Origin: Ruminococcaceae bacterium UBA6845
Lineage (GTDB): Bacteria > Bacillota > Clostridia > Oscillospirales > Acutalibacteraceae
Assembly (NCBI GenBank): GCA_002449395.1
Contig: DKDP01000008.1
Location: 1-47,451, forward strand
DNA: 47,451 nt
Reading direction: 5' to 3'
Shown here: piece by piece, positions 25,030 through 32,675 of the stretch
Layout: each line of letters starts with the position of its first letter
Position numbering within the stretch: position 1 is the stretch's first letter
Position numbers and translations under genes: made by a program
Notes under the pieces: model-generated
The model's database searches: none
What the model saw: only the letters and a program-made list of their open reading frames with translations
What the model was told of the DNA's origin: nothing

Positions 25030-25700
25030 TCAAAGCTGTTTTCATCGACATCGACAACACCCTGCTCGACTTCAACAAGTGTGCGCTTTGGTCAATGAAG
25101 AAAGCGTTTGAGGATTACAATCTGAATTTCAACGAGCAGATGTTTGACACGTTCAACACGGTTAACAACCGTCTTTGGCTCGAAATTGAAAAGGGCGATC
25201 TCACAAAAGAGGAGCTTTACGCCTGCCGCTGGAATATGATATTTGCGATTCTCGGAATTGACGTTGACGGTGTGCGGTTTGAAAATGTTTTCTATTCATA
25301 TCTGACCGAAAGCGCGGAGCCCGTTGACGGTGCGCTTGAAATTCTGAAATACCTCAGCGGCAAATATATTGTCTGCGCCGCAAGCAATGCATCGTATGAG
25401 CAACAGATAAAGCGCCTTGACAATGCAGGAATGACAGAATATCTCGACAAAATATTCATTTCCGAGCAGATCGGTTTTTCAAAGCCGAAAAAGGAATTTT
25501 TCGAGAAATGCTTTGAGGAGATCGCACCGATCCTGCCGAGCGAAGCCGTTATGATCGGCGACTCACTGACTGCCGACGTCGGCGGAGGAAAAGCGGCGGG
25601 AATGAAAACCTGTTGGTACGACCACAACGCCACCTTTGAAAATTCCCCTGTTCCCGACTTCACCGTCCGCACGCTTGCGGAAATTAAAAATTATCTTTAA
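25026..25700 (+). CDS. HAD-superfamily hydrolase, YjjG-like
   Basis: A 224-residue phosphatase of the HAD superfamily: catalytic D8 and D10 in IDIDNTLLD, the helical cap, motif II in VCAASNASYE, motif III K in SKPKKEFF and motif IV MIGDSLTADVGGGKAAG. The order and cap size fit noncanonical pyrimidine nucleotidases (YjjG-like), but any small phosphate ester is possible. Coupled to the GNAT gene. A terminator follows. Confidence 0.85.
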   Translation: MIKAVFIDIDNTLLDFNKCALWSMKKAFEDYNLNFNEQMFDTFNTVNNRLWLEIEKGDLTKEELYACRWNMIFAILGIDVDGVRFENVFYSYLTESAEPVDGALEILKYLSGKYIVCAASNASYEQQIKRLDNAGMTEYLDKIFISEQIGFSKPKKEFFEKCFEEIAPILPSEAVMIGDSLTADVGGGKAAGMKTCWYDHNATFENSPVPDFTVRTLAEIKNYL

Positions 25701-25710
25701 TAATCTTAAG

Positions 25711-25757
25711 GCAAACCCGTTCAGCCAAAATTTACTTTGCGGGTTTGTCTTTTTTTC
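25711..25757 (+). terminator. Intrinsic terminator after the HAD gene
   Basis: GCAAACCCG (25711-25719) pairs with CGGGTTTGT (25740-25748), with a 20-base loop and a run of eight T. Confidence 0.75.
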
Positions 25758-25786
25758 TTGACCTCGGGCTTATTTATTGGTATTAT
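25758..25786 (+). promoter_or_regulatory. rpe promoter
   Basis: TTGACC, 17-bp spacer, TATTAT, 32 bp before the ATG at 25819, starting right at the upstream terminator's T-run. Confidence 0.65.
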
Positions 25787-25818
25787 ATAATATATGTATA
25801 ATCGGGAAGGGTGTTTTT

Positions 25819-26463
25819 ATGATAAAGATTGCTCCGTCAATTCTCTCCTGTGATTTTTCAAAAATGGGTGAAGAAACCGCACGTATGGATGCCTGCGGCG
25901 CAGACTGGATTCATATCGACGTTATGGATGGTCATTTTGTGCCGAACCTCACTTTCGGCGCACCCGTCGTTAAGTGTATCAGGAAATGCAGTGGCAAGGT
26001 TTTCGACTGCCACCTTATGATAAGCGATCCGCTCAAATACGTTGACGATTTCGTCAAGGCGGGCGCAGATATAATTGATTTTCACGTTGAGTCCGACTCC
26101 CCCGTTGACGAAACGCTTGATAAGATTATCGCCGGCGGATGCAAGGCAGGCCTTGCCGTAAAGCCGAAAACTCCCGTTGAGTCGATATTCCCGTACCTCG
26201 ACAAGCTGAGTATGGCTCTCATTATGACTGTTGAGCCGGGCTTCGGCGGTCAGAAATTTATGGGAGATATGATGGACAAAATAATCGCCCTGCGCAAGGA
26301 ATGTGCAAGGCGTGGAATTGATATTGACATTCAGGTTGACGGCGGAATCTCCGAAAAAACCGCTCCGATCGCTGTTGAGGCAGGCGCAAATGTCCTCGTC
26401 GCAGGCAGTGCGATCTTCGGTTCAGACGATCCTACCGCAACAATTAAGGCGTTGAGGTGCTGA
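25819..26463 (+). CDS. rpe: Ribulose-phosphate 3-epimerase
   Basis: A 214-residue TIM-barrel enzyme interconverting ribulose-5-phosphate and xylulose-5-phosphate in the pentose-phosphate pathway. Family signatures: APSILSCDF (5-13), HIDVMDGHFVPN (H32, D34, M36, H39, metal and proton relay), FDCHLMI with a further metal His, and VEPGFGGQKF, then QVDGGI with the second catalytic Asp. I took the ATG at 25819 after GGAAGGGTG; the longer frame upstream runs over the promoter. Its 3' end overlaps the convergent mecA-like gene by 20 bp. Confidence 0.95.
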   Translation: MIKIAPSILSCDFSKMGEETARMDACGADWIHIDVMDGHFVPNLTFGAPVVKCIRKCSGKVFDCHLMISDPLKYVDDFVKAGADIIDFHVESDSPVDETLDKIIAGGCKAGLAVKPKTPVESIFPYLDKLSMALIMTVEPGFGGQKFMGDMMDKIIALRKECARRGIDIDIQVDGGISEKTAPIAVEAGANVLVAGSAIFGSDDPTATIKALRC

Positions 26464-26974
26464 GCTCTTTCCAATGCTCGTGAGTGTAGGCAACGGTCAG
26501 GCTGTCCTTTCCGATAAATCTGCCGTACTCATTGATTATACGGTTCAGCGAATTTGCCGTGTCGGTCGCAAGCTCGATCCTGTACTTTCCCTCTGCCGAA
26601 AAAATTCTTTTTGAAGCATTGCTTGGCAGAAAACGCAGAAAATCAAGCAGATTATCGACATTTTCAAATTCAAAAATCCTCGTTGCGTTCGCTTTAAGCA
26701 CCACGGTTTCGGACTTTTTATTTCGTCCGCTTGCAACGGTGAACATCAAAAGACAGCCGCCGTCCGGATCGGGTGCCGCCTCAATCATAAGATTACCCGA
26801 TGGGTCGACGTCACGCCCCGTATCCTTGCGGACGGTATCAAGAATCGTCCATATCACACGGCGTGTCTCAATATTGGAATAATCCATTTCATCATATGTA
26901 ATATCAAGCTCGATCATATCGTCGAGGGTTAACCCTACTATAAATTTATTGCTGCTTATCGGTTGAATATCCAT
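26444..26974 (-). CDS. MecA-like adaptor protein
   Basis: A 176-residue protein resembling the MecA family of Clp protease adaptors: an N-terminal domain beginning MDIQPISSNKFIVGLTLDDMIELDITYDEMDYSNIETRRVIWTI is shown here as the key pieces KFIVGLTLDDM, LDITYDEMDY and ETRRVIWTIL; an acidic/charged linker; and a C-terminal domain with IFEFENVDNLLDFLRFLP and YRIEL plus NRIINEYGRF. MecA targets substrates to ClpCP and controls competence in Bacillus. The length is short against 218 residues in Bacillus subtilis. It is convergent with rpe, overlapping it by 20 bp. Confidence 0.75.
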   Translation of the reverse strand: MDIQPISSNKFIVGLTLDDMIELDITYDEMDYSNIETRRVIWTILDTVRKDTGRDVDPSGNLMIEAAPDPDGGCLLMFTVASGRNKKSETVVLKANATRIFEFENVDNLLDFLRFLPSNASKRIFSAEGKYRIELATDTANSLNRIINEYGRFIGKDSLTVAYTHEHWKELSTSTP

Positions 26975-27093
26975 TTACGCATCTCCTCATAACAAAGTAT
27001 ATGCCTGTTAAAATCGGTATTCAACCATCAAAATATGGCAAAACCAATTTAAGAGCCGACATTATATTATATGCCGCTCTTTGGAGTAAAAGC

Positions 27094-27429
27094 ATGGAAA
27101 AATACCAAAAATATAATAAGCGCCGCAGGAGCATAACCGAATTTCGCTCCTCGTACAGCGACAATAAAAAATATTTCATCAGCACGGACAGAAAAAGCTC
27201 ATGGATGCCCGTGGTGAAATACATCACTATTGCAATTTTCTTCATCGTCTTTGTGATTGCAGGCTTCCTTATCACGGACGCACTGCTTGAAATTTCCGAA
27301 GCTCCGTATGTCGAGGAAAAAACCACCGTTTCGGAGAGTAAGACGGAAATTGACAAGAAATACTTTGAAGATATAGTTACAAAAACGCCCGATGAAATTA
27401 CCACGGGCAGCAAAGGTTCGACTGATTAA
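27094..27429 (+). CDS. Small single-span membrane protein
   Basis: A 111-residue protein: a basic N-terminal tail (KYQKYNKRRRSITEFRSS), one membrane span at about residues 49-70 (TIAIFFIVFVIAGFLIT), and an acidic, Thr/Ser/Glu-rich outer part (EEKTTVSESKTEIDKKYFE). I do not recognise a family. The likely topology is N-in. ATG at 27094 after GGAG with a 7-base gap; the longer reading has an AT-rich, implausible extension. Its stop overlaps the GH13 start by one base, so it heads the operon 27094-32127. Function may be accessory to the membrane/surface proteins encoded after it. Confidence 0.65.
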   Translation: MEKYQKYNKRRRSITEFRSSYSDNKKYFISTDRKSSWMPVVKYITIAIFFIVFVIAGFLITDALLEISEAPYVEEKTTVSESKTEIDKKYFEDIVTKTPDEITTGSKGSTD

Positions 27430-29291
27430 TGTATATACCCTATAATTCACGACTTGAATATCACAAGAGCATATTCGGGGCAGTAAAAACCGATCAGACC
27501 GTGACGTTTCGCATTATTCTGCCCCGTGATTTTTGCTGTCACGCGGCAAAGCTGGTTATAAAAAAAGCCGAGGATGAGCAATATCGCTGTCTTGATATGC
27601 ACTGGGACTGTATGGAGGGCTGCGGCGAGGAGTGGTGGAAGATTGATTTCACCGCAGAAGAAGCCGCAATCTACAAATACCACTTTGAATACGACACCTC
27701 GTGGGGAACAAGCCGAATTTACACGGTCGGCAACGGCATTGCCGCCATTCAAAGCGAGGGCGATGACTGGCAGCTCACTGTCTACGATAAAAACTTTCGC
27801 ACCCCCGACCGATTCAAGGGCGGCGTGATCTATCAGATCTTCCCCGACCGTTTTGCTTTCTCGGGCAGGGAGAAGAAAAACGTCCCGACCGACAGGATTC
27901 TGCGCACAGACAGGGACGGCGATCCATTCTGGGTACCGACGTCCGACGGCAAGGTTCTCAACAACGACTATTTCGGCGGCGATCTCAAGGGCATTGAGGA
28001 AAAGCTCGGATATCTGAAGGAGCTTGGCGTTACCTGCATCTACCTCAATCCGATTTTCGAGGCGCAGAGCAATCACCGATATGACACGGCGGACTACGAA
28101 AATATTGATCCGCTTCTCGGAACCGAAAAAGATTTTTCGTCGCTTTGCAAAAAGGCTGACAAGCTCGGTATAAAAATTATGCTCGACGGCGTTTTCAGCC
28201 ACACGGGAGACGACAGCAAATACTTCAACCGTTACGGACGTTATCCCGATCTCGGCGCTTATCAATCGACGGATTCGCCATATTACAACTGGTACAAATT
28301 CAACAATTGGCCCGACGACTATGAAAGCTGGTGGGGTATAAAAATCCTGCCCGAAGTCAACGAGGATAATCCCGATTTTATCGAATATATAACAGGCAAG
28401 GACGGTATCGCACGCAAGTGGCTCAGGCTCGGAGCGTCGGGCTGGAGACTTGATGTTGCCGACGAGCTTCCCGACGAATTTCTCGATAACTTCCGCAAGG
28501 CAGTCAAAGCGGAAAAGAATGACGCTCTCGTCCTCGGCGAAGTGTGGGAGGACGCCTCCAATAAGTCGAGCTACGGCAAGCTGCGCCGCTATCTTCTCGG
28601 CGAACAGCTTGACAGCGTGATGAATTATCCCTTTGCCGATGCGGTGATCGACTTTATCCGCAATGCGGGAGCCGAGCTTTTTGCGTCACGTGTTATGAAT
28701 ATTACGGAAAACTATCCGAAAGAGGTTCTCGACGTGCTGATGAATCATCTTTCCACCCACGACACAATGAGGGCAATTACCGCTCTTGCTGGAGAGAGCT
28801 GTGCCTACCGTGACAGGAAGTGGCAAAGCACCCATTCGCTCGGTGAAAAGGACTATCTCTACGGCGTTCGGCTTCTCAAGGCGGCATCCGCAATGCAGTT
28901 TGCACTTCCCGGTATACCGACAATCTACTACGGGGACGAGGCGGGGATGCAGGGCTATAAGGATCCGTTCAACCGCCGCTGCTACCCGTGGGGCAAGGAG
29001 AACACAGAGCTTATCGAATGGTATAAAAAGCTCGGTGAAATAAGAAAAGAAAATCCCGTTTTCAAGGACGGAAAATTTGAAATTCTCTCCGCTGTCGCAG
29101 GCTGCGTAGCCTTTTCGAGAAAGAATGACAGCGAAGCGATTTTGGTTATTTCCAACAGCAATCCGCACCCGATAACCTACTATGTGAAATCCGAATGGTG
29201 CGACGCATACGATCTGCTCGGCAACGGAAAGGTTGCCGCAAATATGGTCGATATTGAAGAAAAATCAACAGTAATCTTGAAAAGAAAGTGA
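27429..29291 (+). CDS. GH13-family glucan hydrolase (neopullulanase/maltogenic amylase-like)
   Basis: A 620-residue cytosolic enzyme: an N-terminal starch-binding-like beta domain (about 1-120), a TIM barrel from about 127 (GGVIYQIFPDRFAFSG), and a short C-terminal beta domain. The family regions are present: MLDGVFSHTG (around 251-260), nucleophile D342 in GWRLDVADE, general acid E371 in VLGEVWED, and H444-D445 in LSTHDTMRA. The PDRF and YFGGDLKGI segments are typical of the GH13 subfamily acting on maltodextrins, cyclodextrins or pullulan. No signal peptide, so it probably degrades imported oligosaccharides. It begins in the stop of the preceding small membrane gene. Confidence 0.88.
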   Translation: MYIPYNSRLEYHKSIFGAVKTDQTVTFRIILPRDFCCHAAKLVIKKAEDEQYRCLDMHWDCMEGCGEEWWKIDFTAEEAAIYKYHFEYDTSWGTSRIYTVGNGIAAIQSEGDDWQLTVYDKNFRTPDRFKGGVIYQIFPDRFAFSGREKKNVPTDRILRTDRDGDPFWVPTSDGKVLNNDYFGGDLKGIEEKLGYLKELGVTCIYLNPIFEAQSNHRYDTADYENIDPLLGTEKDFSSLCKKADKLGIKIMLDGVFSHTGDDSKYFNRYGRYPDLGAYQSTDSPYYNWYKFNNWPDDYESWWGIKILPEVNEDNPDFIEYITGKDGIARKWLRLGASGWRLDVADELPDEFLDNFRKAVKAEKNDALVLGEVWEDASNKSSYGKLRRYLLGEQLDSVMNYPFADAVIDFIRNAGAELFASRVMNITENYPKEVLDVLMNHLSTHDTMRAITALAGESCAYRDRKWQSTHSLGEKDYLYGVRLLKAASAMQFALPGIPTIYYGDEAGMQGYKDPFNRRCYPWGKENTELIEWYKKLGEIRKENPVFKDGKFEILSAVAGCVAFSRKNDSEAILVISNSNPHPITYYVKSEWCDAYDLLGNGKVAANMVDIEEKSTVILKRK

Positions 29292-29296
29292 TATAA

Positions 29297-30175
29297 ATGG
29301 CGTTAAGAGGTCACAAATTTAAAACAAGTAAACAGGATAAGCGTGGCGACCTGATGCGTTTCTTTCTCGCATTTCTTGCCTTTGCGCTTGTGTTCGGTTC
29401 AATTTCCGCAGTCGTCATCCTCAAGCATAACGAGCTGTCGCTGAAAAGCATTTTTTCAAAAGAGACAACGACCGAAAGCGGCGATGAAACAACTGCCGAT
29501 GATCAGCCTGTTTCGCCCGTAAAGCTCAGCGGAAAGACAAATTTTCTCATATACTGCTCCTCAAACGATTTTTCGGAGATGTATTTTATTCACATTGTTG
29601 AGGCGGATATGGACAACTGTATAATCAAGGATCGTCCGCTGAATCCCGACGGCAAGACCACTGACGGCAAGACGTACGTTCAGCTTCTCAAGGAGAGCGG
29701 CGCCGGAAAGCTCGTCTCCGCAATTGAGGAAAAAGAGGGCGTAAAAATCAGCAAATATGTCGGTTCAAATGCCGAGACCTTTGCCCTTGCAATTAACTAT
29801 ATGGACGGACTGGAATACACGGTCGATGAGAGAATCGAATACAGAAACAGCGCCTACACCCTCATACTCACCAAAGGCAACCAGACCATCAAAGGCGAAA
29901 CGCTCATCAAGTATTTCAGGTACTGCAAGACTCTCGGAGTCGACGGTATGAGGACTCAGGGTAAGCTCATCTGCGCTATGCTCGACAGCTATATTAACGA
30001 CAATAACGTTGACAAGGGTACAAGAATTTATCAGCGGCTGCTCTCAAATCTTGACTCGAACAGCGATATTTCATACTTCGAGGCGGCGGAGGCAATGCCG
30101 ACTGTCAAGGCTTTCTGCGACTCGGAAAACAGACAAAATTCCACAATTATTATAAATGATTCAAGCATTTTCTAA
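29297..30175 (+). CDS. Membrane-anchored protein with divergent LCP (LytR-CpsA-Psr)-like domain
   Basis: A 292-residue protein: basic tail, one span at about 21-42, a Thr/Glu-rich linker, then a domain reminiscent of LCP: TNFLIYCSSNDFSEMYFIHIVEAD for the opening strands (shown as TNFLIYCSSND and MYFIHIVEAD), LAINYMDGLEYTVDERIEY, TKGNQTIKGETLIKYFRYC, and RTQGKLICAMLDSYI. The general layout (G-hydrophobic strand, NYMDG, Y.DG/GETLIKYFR, RQ-like RTQ) is LCP-like, but the Arg and Asp residues that bind pyrophosphate in LCP ligases are not obvious. It could be an inactive or re-purposed member. ATG follows AAGTGATATAA loosely. It lies between the GH13 and the phosphoesterase genes, 5 and 12 bp away. 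Confidence 0.6.
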   Translation: MALRGHKFKTSKQDKRGDLMRFFLAFLAFALVFGSISAVVILKHNELSLKSIFSKETTTESGDETTADDQPVSPVKLSGKTNFLIYCSSNDFSEMYFIHIVEADMDNCIIKDRPLNPDGKTTDGKTYVQLLKESGAGKLVSAIEEKEGVKISKYVGSNAETFALAINYMDGLEYTVDERIEYRNSAYTLILTKGNQTIKGETLIKYFRYCKTLGVDGMRTQGKLICAMLDSYINDNNVDKGTRIYQRLLSNLDSNSDISYFEAAEAMPTVKAFCDSENRQNSTIIINDSSIF

Positions 30176-30187
30176 GGAGGCAACACA

Positions 30188-31798
30188 ATGTCAAAGAAAC
30201 CGTTAGGAGGCTCTAAGTCACAGCCGGATCATATTTTCATAAGCATTGCCGACGATGCAAAAACGACAATGAACGTAACGTGGAGAACAAGCACCGACGT
30301 TAAAAGCGGCTATGTTCTTTACCGTGAGGACGGCTCGGATGAGATCAAAAGAACCGACGCCGACACCGATGTGTTCAAGAGCGATATCGACATCAGCAAT
30401 ATGTTTTGGGTCAAGCTCACAGGACTGAAGCCCGACACGAGATATTTCTACACCTGCGGCGACGACTCGCACAGAAGTGAGAAATTTAGCTTTACAACCG
30501 AGCCCGAGAATTTGACAAAATTCAAGTTCATCTGCGTTTCGGATCAGCAAAAGGGCGATTTGATAGCCCCCGACTATTCACATTTTAAAGAGATTCTTAA
30601 AAAGACTCTCGATGAAAATCCCGACGCACGATTCATCCTCACAGGCGGCGACAACACGAACTGCGGTCAGCACGAGATTCAGTGGAACGGCACATTTGAG
30701 GGTATGAAAGGTATCGTTGAGAGTATTCCCATTCAGATGGCTCTCGGTAATCACGATAACCGTGGATTCAGAGATCCCAAGCACGAGACGGGCAGATATT
30801 ACGCCGAGCCGGCTGAATTTTTCGACAATCAGTTCAAGGGTTCGTACGCTTATGACGGCCCCGAAAACTGGAAAACAGAGAACTACACATTCAATTACGG
30901 CAACGTCCACTTTCAGATGATCGGCATCAACGGTCCCGAAGAGGTCAACGAGTGGATGATTGACGATATGAAAAAGAACCGCAGGCAGTGGAACATCGGT
31001 ACATATCATTTCCCGATCTGCTATTCGGGTTCCGACTGCGCAAACTATGACGCCTATCCCGTTATGACCGAGGGTTTTGAGATGCTCGACATCGTGTTCT
31101 CGGGTCACGAACACAACTTTGCAAGGAGCTTCCCGAGAAGAAATGAAGAGCTTTTTGAACGTCCGTCTCAGGGTACCGTCCACTATATGCTCGGCAACTC
31201 AAATCAGAACCCTCCGGGAACAAGAGCGATTCAAAAGGTTTGGCACTCCGCTTTCTACTGTGAGGAGGAGGACGTTTCAGTCGTTGCGATAGTCGAGGTT
31301 GACGGCGATAAAATTACGCTCACGTCAAAGATTGTCGAGGACGGCAGAATTGTCGACAAATGCACGATCGACAAGGGCAGGGATGAGATCACGCCCTATG
31401 CAATCGCTCCGAAATTCAACCAAACTCGTATGACATACAAGGGTGCTCTTATGGGTCTTTGCCAGTATCCCGTTCCGTGTGAAAACATCGACGGAATCTG
31501 GTACGCCTGCTTCGGCACGCTTATAGGATATATCGGCGGACTTGTCGTCAAGGAGAAAGGCAAAATAACACTTGAAATTTACGGCAAACGTGTTGAATTT
31601 TTCGAGAACAGTGACAAGGCAATTGTAAACGGTGAGGAAAAGACGATCTGCGCTAAGGTGCTCCGCCTCCACAACCAGCTCTATATGCCCGCCGACGCCT
31701 GCGAGCTTTTCAATATGAGATGGGCATATGCGAAAAGGAATAATTTCATTTCATTTGAGCACGAGAGCGAGGACAAGCCGATCACCGTTCAGCCGTAA
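30188..31798 (+). CDS. Purple-acid-phosphatase-like metallophosphoesterase with C-terminal stalk-like domain
   Basis: A 536-residue protein without signal peptide or span. An N-terminal fibronectin-like PAP domain (about 12-105; NVTWRTSTDVKSGYVLYRE) is followed by a dimetal phosphoesterase: D119 in CVSDQQKG, D155 in TGGDNTN, GNHD (187-190), H274 in GTYHFP, and GHEHN (306-310). A C-terminal stretch (about 465-530) with VEFFENSDKAIVNGEEK and YMPADACELFNMRW resembles the copper-amine-oxidase N/stalk-type repeat, which is usually extracellular. Enzymes of this type hydrolyse phosphate esters; the substrate is unknown. Start ATG 12 bp after the LCP-like stop, with AAGGAGG upstream. Confidence 0.8.
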   Translation: MSKKPLGGSKSQPDHIFISIADDAKTTMNVTWRTSTDVKSGYVLYREDGSDEIKRTDADTDVFKSDIDISNMFWVKLTGLKPDTRYFYTCGDDSHRSEKFSFTTEPENLTKFKFICVSDQQKGDLIAPDYSHFKEILKKTLDENPDARFILTGGDNTNCGQHEIQWNGTFEGMKGIVESIPIQMALGNHDNRGFRDPKHETGRYYAEPAEFFDNQFKGSYAYDGPENWKTENYTFNYGNVHFQMIGINGPEEVNEWMIDDMKKNRRQWNIGTYHFPICYSGSDCANYDAYPVMTEGFEMLDIVFSGHEHNFARSFPRRNEELFERPSQGTVHYMLGNSNQNPPGTRAIQKVWHSAFYCEEEDVSVVAIVEVDGDKITLTSKIVEDGRIVDKCTIDKGRDEITPYAIAPKFNQTRMTYKGALMGLCQYPVPCENIDGIWYACFGTLIGYIGGLVVKEKGKITLEIYGKRVEFFENSDKAIVNGEEKTICAKVLRLHNQLYMPADACELFNMRWAYAKRNNFISFEHESEDKPITVQP

Positions 31799-31845
31799 TT
31801 GACAAGATAAAATTAATGATGTATAATCAAATCGGAGTGATGACA

Positions 31846-32127
31846 ATGTCAAAGAAAAAAGCCGCACAACAGACGGATATCAATCTGACGGATGCGCAGA
31901 AGCGAATGGATCAGTACGTCAAGGCGTGTGAAAAAGAGAAAAAAGGCAAAGCAACCGCCCTCTCGATGATCGGCGTTACAATTGTTTGCCTGCTGATACT
32001 TTTGATCGTCGGTCTGAAGCTCAGCGGCGTTGGTTTCACCGTTGTCAGCGACGGCAACTCCGTTACTGTTGTAGATTCCGCCGACGTCAGCGGCACAAAG
32101 CTCGCCGACGTTGTAACGGTAAAATAA
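31846..32127 (+). CDS. Small single-span membrane protein, last gene of operon
   Basis: A 93-residue protein: charged N-terminal tail (SKKKAAQQTDINLTDAQKRMD), one membrane span at about residues 40-60 (LSMIGVTIVCLLILLIVGL), then a short Val/Asp-rich outer tail (VVSDGNSVTVVDSADVSG). No family recognised. ATG at 31846 after GGAGTGA; an upstream start at 31816 is less plausible. It ends the operon that begins with another small single-span protein at 27094, so the cluster is bracketed by two such proteins. A terminator follows. Confidence 0.6.
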   Translation: MSKKKAAQQTDINLTDAQKRMDQYVKACEKEKKGKATALSMIGVTIVCLLILLIVGLKLSGVGFTVVSDGNSVTVVDSADVSGTKLADVVTVK

Positions 32128-32138
32128 AACAAATAACA

Positions 32139-32180
32139 AATGATCCGAAATGCAGAACTCTGCGTTTCGGATCATTTTTA
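32139..32180 (+). terminator. Intrinsic terminator after the GH13/LCP/PAP operon
   Basis: AATGATCCGAAA..GCAG pairs with CTGC..TTTCGGATCATT around a short loop, followed by TTTTTATT. Confidence 0.85.
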
Positions 32181-32290
32181 TTCAGCACGGCGGCACGATG
32201 TGGAAAGTCTTTTTCTTAGCTTGTTTTAATCGCTCGGACTTTGGCGGTTTGCGCCGAAAACGGAGGGGTTAAAGTTTGATAAAATCTTAC

Positions 32291-32632
32291 TCCCTCAGAC
32301 GCTCACGCGCCAGCTCCCCCGGAGGAGGAGCCCACGCTCAATTCAAGATTCATTAGACTTTTAAGAAAACCCCTCAATCACGACACAGGGTCGTGACAGC
32401 TCCCCTGCATGGGAGCCAAGAATCGGTTTCTGCTGACTTTTAAAATATAAAAATAAAATTTACGTCACCGTTCAGCCTCCCCTTAAATGATTTAAGGGTA
32501 GGTGGCTCGCAGAGCCGGAGGGGATAAAGACAGGGAAATCGAAATTTTGTTTAAATGCCCCTCAAAAGAAAAAATCTCTATTTTCCCGCCGCTTATGAGA
32601 AACCTCCCCTTGATTCAAGATCAAGAGGAGGC
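32291..32632. repeat. Cluster of four double-hairpin intergenic repeats
   Basis: A gene-free stretch of about 500 bp holds four related elements. R1 (32291-32333) and R2 (32371-32417) read CCCTCA, hairpin 1, CAGCTCCCC, hairpin 2, GGGAGCC or similar; R2 hairpins are CACGAC/GTCGTG and CTCCC/GGGAG. R3 (32473-32523) is the same design on the opposite strand (GGCTC/GAGCC, then CCTTAAA/TTTAAGG). R4 (32601-32632) is half of one (CCTC, TTGAT/ATCAA, GAGGAGG). Such CCCTC...GGGAG palindromes are common between genes of gut Clostridia. No open frame seen. Confidence 0.65.
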
Positions 32633-32675
32633 TATAAATTTTAAATATTCGGGCTGTCTGATAACTTAATCCCGT

